NCBI GenBank assembly: GCA_020849655.1
Contig: JADLFU010000053.1
Location: forward strand, 1-53,791
From: Polyangiaceae bacterium
GTDB taxonomy: Bacteria; Myxococcota_A; Polyangia; Polyangiales; Polyangiaceae
Length of the DNA stretch: 53,791 nt
Reading direction: 5' to 3'
Positions 48,181 through 53,791 of the stretch are shown piece by piece; within the stretch, counting starts at the first letter, position 1; every line of letters starts with the position of its first letter. A program made the translations under genes and the position numbers. The notes beneath the pieces are model-generated. The model saw only the letters and a list, made by a program, of their open reading frames with translations, searched no databases and was not told the origin of the DNA.

Positions 48181-50549
48181 CAGCGCCGGCCGCGCTCGAC
48201 GAACGCGCGAAAGAGCGACTCCTCGCCGCCGCTCATGGGCCCCTCGAGCGCGAAGAACGCCGCGTCGCCGGTCTCCGCCATGCACGAGGCCATGCGACGC
48301 AGCTGCCGGATGGGCGCCTCGAGATCGCCGCCGCGGCGCGCGGCCGCCTCGCTGAGCGGCGTGATCGACTCCGTCGCCGACGGGCAGGCGGGCGAGCCCC
48401 GCGGCAGCTCGAGCTTCGCGGGGGACGGGCAGCACGCGTTGCGCAGCGTCAGCAGGACCGGATACTGGAACCACCGGTACCGCGCCCAGTCGCGCATGCC
48501 CTCGGTCACCCGTAGCCCGCGCCCGCCGGCGACGACCGCGCGCTGCATGTCGCGCTGCGCCCGGCGCCCGTCGGTGGCGTCGCAGACCCAGGACAGATCT
48601 GCCGACGTCTCGAACGTCTCGGGAGGGAACCACCGCGCGACGCACGCCCCGAGCGGCTCCTCCGCGCGAGCAGGCGCGCTCGAGGTCGCAGCGGGAGGCG
48701 CGTGGCTCGGCGCCGCGACGGGCGCGGCGCTCGCCTTCGTGACGACCGCCGCGGCGCTCACCGGCGTGTCGGGCCGAGGCGGAGGGCCAGGCGGCGTGCG
48801 CTGCGAGACGTACGCGACCCCGAGCGCCCCCGCGACGGCCACCCCCGCGACGAAGGCGGCGACCGTCCCGGTCTTCGACGGCGCGGCGCTCGACGGCGCC
48901 GCTGGCAACGCGCGCGCGGGCGGATCGGTCGTGCGGGTGGTCGGGTCCGCAGGGATCTCTCTCGTCGGCTGCACCGGAGGAGCGTCCTCGGCCACGACGC
49001 CCTCGGCGGCGGGCCTCGCGGCGGAGAGCGCGGCCTCGGACGCCGGCGACGCCCGCGCGAGCGTCTCGAGATCGAGCAGCTGATCGCGCGAGATGCGCAC
49101 CGTCTCGTCGCTGACGGTCGGGTCGACGCTGGGCGCGCTCGACGGCGTCGGCGCGGGCTCTTCCTCCTGCGACGCGAGGACGCGGCTCCGCGGGATCGCC
49201 GTCAGCGTCGGCTCCGACGGCGACGCGGTGCCGGGCCGCGCTGTCGTCGGCGCGCGCGCCGGGATCCCGGCGGACCTCGGGGTGTCGGGCGGCTCCTCGC
49301 GACGCGCCGGGCCTGGCCACGCGGTCGCCGGGCGCCTCGGATCGACCTCGACGAGCGCCACCGGCGGCGCGGGCTCGCTGTCCTTGCGAGGAGGCGACGA
49401 CGCGCGCGGCGGCTCGCTCCACGGGGCCGTCTGGTTGCGCGGCTCGCGGGGTGTGAGGTTCGGGTAGTCGCTCGCGAGCCGCCCCTCGGCGGCGACGGGA
49501 TCGCTCCTGCGCGACGCGGGGATGGCGCCCTCGGTCGGCCGCTCGTCGGCGGGCGGGCGGGGCACCGTCGGCGGCGGGCGATCGGAGGGGCGGTCGAGCG
49601 GGCGGTTCGCGAGCTTGATGGGCGCGGAGCCGAGCGGCCGATCGGACGGGAGGGCCTTCTTCAGCAGCTCGGCGTCGAGCGACTGGCGCCGCCGCGCGGT
49701 GGTCGTCGCGGGGTTCGGCGGCGGCGCCACCGACACCATCGGCGCGTCGCTGTGCGTGGCGTGGCGCGACAGCCACGCGCGCAGCTCCTCGCGCAGCTCG
49801 TCGGCCGACGCGTAGCGCAGCGCGGCCGTGCGGGAGAACCCGCGGTCGAAGATCTTCTGCAGCGCCGCCGCCCCCGAGGAGCCCTGCGCGAGCGGCATCG
49901 GCCTGCCCCCGAGGATGCGCCGCGCGAGCGCCGCCGGGGACTCGGCGGAGAACGGCGGAGCCCCCGCGACCGCAAAATACAAGCATCCCAACAATCCCCA
50001 CACGTCGTCAGCCTCGCTCGGGCCCTCGCCGCAGAGCCTCGGCGGCGACTCGTACGCGAGCGACAGATCGCTCACGCCGGCGAGCCCGAGGCGCGGGCCG
50101 CCGTCCTCGAGCTCACGCAGCTCGATGGCCTCGGGCACGACGCTGCCGTGGATGGCGCCCTCGGCGTGGATGGCGGCGAGCGCGTTCGAGAGCGCGATCA
50201 CGGTGCGCACGGCGGGCGGCAGCTCGAGCTTGCCCTTGCGCGCGACGCGGCCGGCGAGCGTCTCGGCCTCGGGCAGATCGATGACGACGAACCCGCTCGC
50301 GCGCCCGTGCACGGCCTCGAGCGGCGGCGCGGCGCGATCGACGCCGTGGACGACGTCTCGGACGCGCAAGAGCGCCGGGTGCTCGATCGATCGGCGCGTG
50401 CGCGCGGCGCCGCTCGCGTCGGCCGTCACGAGGCACACGAGCACGGGCTGCCGCTCGATGAGATCGGTGGCGACGTGCGTGCACGGATCCTCTGGCTGGG
50501 CGAGGCCGTCCAGCCGGTACCTCCCCGCGACGACGGTCGATCCTGTCAC
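48180..50549 (-). CDS. Ser/Thr pseudokinase with membrane helix and extracytoplasmic Cys-rich domain
   Basis: A 789-residue protein starting with GTG. The kinase-like N-terminal domain (about 8-265) has lost the usual catalytic residues: HRD is HGSVVPEAI (134-142), DFG is not recognisable at LGLAGVSDL, the Gly-loop and the Lys are absent, but the F-helix DDVWGLLGCLY and the APE-like AYESPP remain. A long Pro/Ser/Ala linker follows to about 560, then a membrane helix near 561-581 and a C-terminal domain (about 633-789) with six Cys. It probably signals or scaffolds rather than phosphorylates. It overlaps the MFS gene and follows the SUMF1-like gene by 40 bases. Confidence 0.82.
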   Translation of the reverse strand: MTGSTVVAGRYRLDGLAQPEDPCTHVATDLIERQPVLVCLVTADASGAARTRRSIEHPALLRVRDVVHGVDRAAPPLEAVHGRASGFVVIDLPEAETLAGRVARKGKLELPPAVRTVIALSNALAAIHAEGAIHGSVVPEAIELRELEDGGPRLGLAGVSDLSLAYESPPRLCGEGPSEADDVWGLLGCLYFAVAGAPPFSAESPAALARRILGGRPMPLAQGSSGAAALQKIFDRGFSRTAALRYASADELREELRAWLSRHATHSDAPMVSVAPPPNPATTTARRRQSLDAELLKKALPSDRPLGSAPIKLANRPLDRPSDRPPPTVPRPPADERPTEGAIPASRRSDPVAAEGRLASDYPNLTPREPRNQTAPWSEPPRASSPPRKDSEPAPPVALVEVDPRRPATAWPGPARREEPPDTPRSAGIPARAPTTARPGTASPSEPTLTAIPRSRVLASQEEEPAPTPSSAPSVDPTVSDETVRISRDQLLDLETLARASPASEAALSAARPAAEGVVAEDAPPVQPTREIPADPTTRTTDPPARALPAAPSSAAPSKTGTVAAFVAGVAVAGALGVAYVSQRTPPGPPPRPDTPVSAAAVVTKASAAPVAAPSHAPPAATSSAPARAEEPLGACVARWFPPETFETSADLSWVCDATDGRRAQRDMQRAVVAGGRGLRVTEGMRDWARYRWFQYPVLLTLRNACCPSPAKLELPRGSPACPSATESITPLSEAAARRGGDLEAPIRQLRRMASCMAETGDAAFFALEGPMSGGEESLFRAFVERGRR

Positions 50550-50589
50550 GCCGGCGCGATGCTACAGCGACGCGCGCGGCCGCCCAAGC

Positions 50590-51597
50590 CTATCGCGCGG
50601 CGTCCATGGCGCAGCGGAAGCCGCTCATCACGAGGTGAAACCTCCCCGGGTGGTGCACGCGGTTCGACGCGCGCAGGCCCTTCGCGTGGTAGTTGAACGC
50701 GCCGCCGCGCAGGACGCGCTCGCACTCGTCGGGGAGGGGGTTGCTGCCGGTGAAGCCCTGCATCTTCGCGCGCTTCAGCTCCGCGAGCGTCGCCAGGATC
50801 TCGTCGCAGGTGCCGGGCTCGCCGCGGGCGGCGCCGGCGCGCCGGTACGCGTACGGATCGTAGGGATCCTCGACCCACTCCCAGACGTTGCCCGCGAGGT
50901 CGAGGTGCCCGAAGGGGCCCGCGCCGGACGGACGCGAGCCGACGTCGGCGGTCGTCGCCTCGCCGAACACCGCGCGCGCCCTCGTCGGGAATTCCTCTCC
51001 CCACGGGTAGGTTCGGCCGTCGTCGCCGCGGGCCGCGCGCTCCCACTCGGCCTCGGTCGGCAGGCGCTTGCCCACGTGCGCGCAGTACGCGCGGGCGTCG
51101 TCGTGCGAGATCGAGCTGACGGGCTGGCGCGGGCGGCGAAACTGCTTGTCGTCGCCGAGCTTGTTCGCGCGCGCGCTCTTCGGGTCGGGCGGGTGGCACG
51201 CGCGGGCGGCGACGCACGCTCCGTACGCCTCGTTGGTGACCTCCGTCTCGTCGAGCCAGAAGGCGCTCAGTGTGACCGCGTGCGCCGGGCGCTCGTCGAG
51301 CTCGCCCTTGTCGTCCTGCCCCATCACGGTCGTGCCGGCCGGCACGAGCCGCATCCCTGGCGGAGCGGCCGCGGAGCTGGACACCGCGGGCGCGCTCGAG
51401 GACGGCGCGGCCGGCGCGCTCGACGGCTCGACCCGCGCGCTCGAGGACGGCGTAACCCGCGCGCTCGAGGACGTCTCGACCCGCGCGCTCGAGGACGGCG
51501 CGGCGTCGTCGAGGCGGCGCGGAGGTTCGCGCGCCGCGCACGCGGCGAGCCCGCCGAGGGCCAGGGCGAGCGCGCGCGGAGAGAGGCGAGGGGCCAT
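50590..51597 (-). CDS. SUMF1/FGE-like lipoprotein
   Basis: A 335-residue lipoprotein (lipobox GGLAAC). A Ser/Ala-rich linker with imperfect SSSARVE repeats spans about 30-78. A formylglycine-generating-enzyme-like fold follows: RLVPAGTTVMGQDD, FWLDETEVTNEAYGAC, RLPTEAEWERAARG, GNVWEWVEDPYDPYAY and RVLRGGAFNY. The catalytic Cys pair of true FGE is not seen near the C-terminus, so it is probably a non-enzymatic binding protein. It is the first gene of the set with the pseudokinase and the MFS gene. Confidence 0.87.
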   Translation of the reverse strand: MAPRLSPRALALALGGLAACAAREPPRRLDDAAPSSSARVETSSSARVTPSSSARVEPSSAPAAPSSSAPAVSSSAAAPPGMRLVPAGTTVMGQDDKGELDERPAHAVTLSAFWLDETEVTNEAYGACVAARACHPPDPKSARANKLGDDKQFRRPRQPVSSISHDDARAYCAHVGKRLPTEAEWERAARGDDGRTYPWGEEFPTRARAVFGEATTADVGSRPSGAGPFGHLDLAGNVWEWVEDPYDPYAYRRAGAARGEPGTCDEILATLAELKRAKMQGFTGSNPLPDECERVLRGGAFNYHAKGLRASNRVHHPGRFHLVMSGFRCAMDAAR

Positions 51598-51615
51598 CCG
51601 GCGCGATGCTAGTCC

Positions 51616-51672
51616 ATGAGTCGGCCGAAAATTGGGCCACGACGGCGCAGGCGACGTACGCCCGGCGCATGA
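51616..51672 (+). other. Arg-rich mini-ORF overlapping the next start
   Basis: An 18-codon frame with six consecutive Arg ends in TGA that overlaps the ATG of the next gene (ATGA). It could be a leader peptide or chance. Confidence 0.2.
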
Positions 51673-53791
51673 TCGGTGACCCGCCGGGTCCGAGGGCGCG
51701 CGGCGTCGCGCGGGTGGTGTCGTGGCTCGCGCTCGCCCTCGTCTCGCTCGTGGCGATGCTCGGCTGTCGCGCGGCGGAGCCGGTGCCGCAGCTGCTCAAC
51801 CTCCTCGACGCCGGGCCTCGGCAGCTCACGCTCGGCGACACGCTCGAGCTGACGGGCACGGGGTTCCCCGCGCAGCGGACGGCGCGCGTGACGTTCGCGG
51901 GCACGCTGCACCGGCCAGGCCGGGGCGAGGTCGACGTGCGGCTCGAGACCGAGGGCACAGCGAGCTCGTCGAACAAGATCGACGTTCCCGTCTCGCAGGC
52001 GCTGCTCGACGCGCTCACGGGCAAGGCGGAGGCCGCGCAGCACGTCACGTTCCGCGGCGCGGTGGAGGTGTCGTTCGCCGCGATCACGGCGGGCGCGATG
52101 CCGATCACGGGCACGCTGGGCGACGTCGTGATCGACGCGCGGCCCCCGCCTGGCCGCCGCGACGCGATGGAGCAGCAGCGCGAGGAGGCGACGCGCGTGC
52201 TCGCGATGCTGGGCGTGACGCCGACCGATCAGCAGAAGGGAGGCGTCACGGTCGCCGAGGTCGCCGACGACTCTCCCGCGCATCAGGCGGGCCTGACGAC
52301 GGGCGACGTGATCGTCGCGCTCGAGGGGTGGAACGTGCTCGAGCTCGGCGACTTCGTCCCGAGCGGGCGCTCGCGCGTCACCACGCTCGGCGTGCTCGTC
52401 GGCGGCGGAGAGCTCGCCGCCCGCCACGTGATGCTGACCGGCTACAAGCCTCGCGCCTCGGGGGATCTGCTGCCGGTCGCGCTCGTGCTCGGCACGGCGG
52501 CGGCCCTCGCGCTGCTCGGCGCGTCCCCGCTCGCGCGGCTCGCGTCGTGGATCGATCGGTGGGTGCGGCGACAGGCGGGGCCGGCGCGGCGCGAACGCGG
52601 CCGCGTGTTCCTGCTCGCGTGCGTGCTCGGGCTGTTGCGCCCGTCGTCGCGCGACGCGACGTCGGACGTGGTGTCGCTGGTCGCGTTCGCGGCCGCCTCG
52701 ACGCTGGTAGCCATGTTTCCCTTCGGCCGCGCGACGGTCGGCGTCGATCTCGACGCGGCCCTGCCGCTCGCGGTCGGCGCGACCTCGGCCCTGCTCGCCT
52801 CGCTGTCGTCGGGGCGCGACGCGCGCGGCCGGTGGTCGCTGTCGGGGAGCCTGCGCCTGTCCGCGTGGACGCTGGCCTGGTACGCGCCGGCGGTCGTCGC
52901 CGTCGCGTCGGCGCTCGCGGAGGCGGGCTCGTTCTCGCTCGCGGACGTCGTGCGCGCGCAGGGCGGATCGCCGCACCAGTGGCTGCTGTTCCGCTCGCCG
53001 GTGGGCCCCGTCGCGGCGCTGCTCACCCTCGCGCCCACGCTGCTCGACCGTCGCCTCGTCGCGACCGACGACGTCGACCGCGGCGCCGCCGCCGCACTGT
53101 CGCGCGCCTCGGTGTTCGTGACCTCCGGGCTCGTCGCCACACTCTGGCTCGGCGGCTGGTCGCTGCCGTTCGTCGATCGACTCGCGGCCGAGCGCAGCCT
53201 GCCGCTCGTCGCGCTCGGCGCCGTGTGGCTCATCGCGAAGACCTGGTGCGTCGCCGCCCTCGTCGCCGTCGCGGTCGAGGCGGTGCCGCGCCCGAGCCTT
53301 CGCCTCGCGTCGAGGCCGCTCGTCCGGTTCGCGCTGCCAGCGTGCGCGCTCGTCGCGGCGGGCGCCGCGGGCTACTTGACGTGGGATCCGCCGGCCTTCG
53401 TGCGGCGCGCGGTCGCCGCCGTGCTCGCCGCGGTCACGGCCGTCGTCGCGCTCGTGCTCTTGCGGCGCGTCGCGGGCGCGGTGCGCGCGGGCGCCGCCTC
53501 CGACGTCAGCCCCTTCGTCTTACGCGCGGACCGCGCCTTCGCCTTCGGGCGCTCGTCCGCCGCCGCCTCGTCGAACCACGCGGGGTACGTCACGCGCGCC
53601 TCCACGCGGAACCCCTCGATCGACTCCTTGCCGACGCGCCCGCGCGCGCCCTCGGGGGCGGCGGCGCGGCGGGCGGCGAGCGCGTCGAGGAACTCGGCCA
53701 TGCGCGGGGTCGCGATCGCGCCCTCTAGCTCGCGCCGCAGCCGCGAGACGAGCGCCGGCGCGCGCCCGCCCGTCGACAGCGTGATGGTCAG
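51669..53791 (+). CDS. Lipoprotein-PDZ-NuoH-like fusion (open to the edge)
   Basis: The frame is open from the ATG at 51669 to the edge of the window. A signal with lipobox-like AMLGC (Cys 33) is followed by an IPT/TIG-like beta domain (about 38-150), a PDZ domain (about 188-262, GGVTVAEVADDSPAHQAGL and GDVIVALEG), and a membrane part (about 265-605) like NuoH of complex I, including GSLRLSAWTLAWYAPA and AEAGSFSLADVVRAQGG. The acidic residues of the NuoH quinone/proton site (in YEVP and the ETNRAPFDLPEAE loop) are missing. Reliable protein sequence ends near 53500; after that the frame runs antisense to the gene below and looks like shadow. Confidence 0.7.
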   Translation, partial: MIGDPPGPRARGVARVVSWLALALVSLVAMLGCRAAEPVPQLLNLLDAGPRQLTLGDTLELTGTGFPAQRTARVTFAGTLHRPGRGEVDVRLETEGTASSSNKIDVPVSQALLDALTGKAEAAQHVTFRGAVEVSFAAITAGAMPITGTLGDVVIDARPPPGRRDAMEQQREEATRVLAMLGVTPTDQQKGGVTVAEVADDSPAHQAGLTTGDVIVALEGWNVLELGDFVPSGRSRVTTLGVLVGGGELAARHVMLTGYKPRASGDLLPVALVLGTAAALALLGASPLARLASWIDRWVRRQAGPARRERGRVFLLACVLGLLRPSSRDATSDVVSLVAFAAASTLVAMFPFGRATVGVDLDAALPLAVGATSALLASLSSGRDARGRWSLSGSLRLSAWTLAWYAPAVVAVASALAEAGSFSLADVVRAQGGSPHQWLLFRSPVGPVAALLTLAPTLLDRRLVATDDVDRGAAAALSRASVFVTSGLVATLWLGGWSLPFVDRLAAERSLPLVALGAVWLIAKTWCVAALVAVAVEAVPRPSLRLASRPLVRFALPACALVAAGAAGYLTWDPPAFVRRAVAAVLAAVTAVVALVLLRRVAGAVRAGAASDVSPFVLRADRAFAFGRSSAAASSNHAGYVTRASTRNPSIDSLPTRPRAPSGAAARRAASASRNSAMRGVAIAPSSSRRSRETSAGARPPVDSVMV
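53372..53791 (-). CDS. Precorrin-2 dehydrogenase/siroheme synthase (C-terminal part; start beyond edge)
   Basis: The last 139 residues of a CysG N-terminal/Met8-like protein. LTITLSTGGRAPALVSRLRRELE at the edge holds the TSTGG-type motif seen at the end of the NAD-binding domain, and a helical dimerisation domain follows. The last part (after about 53550) is a basic, then low-complexity, tail that runs antisense to the membrane protein and may not be real; an alternative stop (TAA near 53520) lies one frame away. The enzyme oxidises precorrin-2 on the way to siroheme. Confidence 0.7.
   Translation of the reverse strand: MTITLSTGGRAPALVSRLRRELEGAIATPRMAEFLDALAARRAAAPEGARGRVGKESIEGFRVEARVTYPAWFDEAAADERPKAKARSARKTKGLTSEAAPARTAPATRRKSTSATTAVTAASTAATARRTKAGGSHVK

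Overview
The window is about 53.8 kb of very GC-rich DNA (by eye well above 70%, with strong G/C at third codon positions). The gene families fit a myxobacterium in the broad sense, phylum Myxococcota, most likely class Polyangia. The clues are many lipoproteins with Gly/Ala-rich linkers and Cys-rich domains, MopE-like metal-binding motifs, paired DUF1552/DUF1592 secreted proteins, a degenerate Ser/Thr kinase fused to a secreted domain, a PDZ-NuoH-like fusion, and a GAF/GYF_2 protein. The assignment is inferred from gene content; no rRNA is present. It is a chromosomal housekeeping and accessory mix. I see no phage, plasmid backbone, insertion sequence with transposase, or CRISPR array.

Left part (1-12.2 kb): a partial unknown gene; an OmpR-type regulator/histidine kinase pair; a MOSC protein; tRNA-Ala(CGC) with its own promoter; three secreted lipoproteins; ddl coupled to a small helix-hairpin-helix protein; glmS coupled to an M18 aminopeptidase; a HU/IHF protein; and hpt coupled to a TPR-like protein. 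Next (12.4-24.4 kb): a DUF1552 protein and a DUF1592-type protein ending in a CBM2-like domain; an ArsR/AHSA1 pair with a probable leaderless promoter; a GAF protein; an atypical sigma-like factor coupled to an unknown protein; a small eight-Cys secreted protein; a thioredoxin-fold protein and a rotamase-like protein; clpB behind a structured leader; and one unknown gene.

From 24.4 to 30.4 kb runs a tightly coupled operon: MoxR ATPase, large membrane protein, ABC ATPase, ABC permease. Its last junction is split by a 176-bp element with 19-bp terminal inverted repeats and a 3-bp target duplication. The element keeps an open bridge frame from the old start codon to a stop that sits just after a new start codon supplied by its own end. 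This is the most interesting structure I found.

From 30.5 to 34.6 kb lies a small accessory cluster: a decayed GNAT gene, an intact GNAT, a lipoprotein, a cupin, a frameshifted glutathione transferase and a dienelactone-hydrolase-like enzyme, divergent from a GlxA/AraC-type regulator. From 34.9 to 42.7 kb are a Gly-rich lipoprotein, a second DUF1592/DUF1552 pair in the opposite gene order, and an OmpA protein coupled to an adenylate cyclase. The right end (42.8-53.8 kb) holds a chain of overlapping minus-strand genes (DsbA-like, DEDDh exonuclease, lipoprotein, CD225-like), a methyltransferase/flippase pair, an MFS/pseudokinase/SUMF1-like lipoprotein set, and two convergent genes that overlap in open frames at the edge: a PDZ-NuoH-like fusion and a siroheme-synthase-type dehydrogenase.
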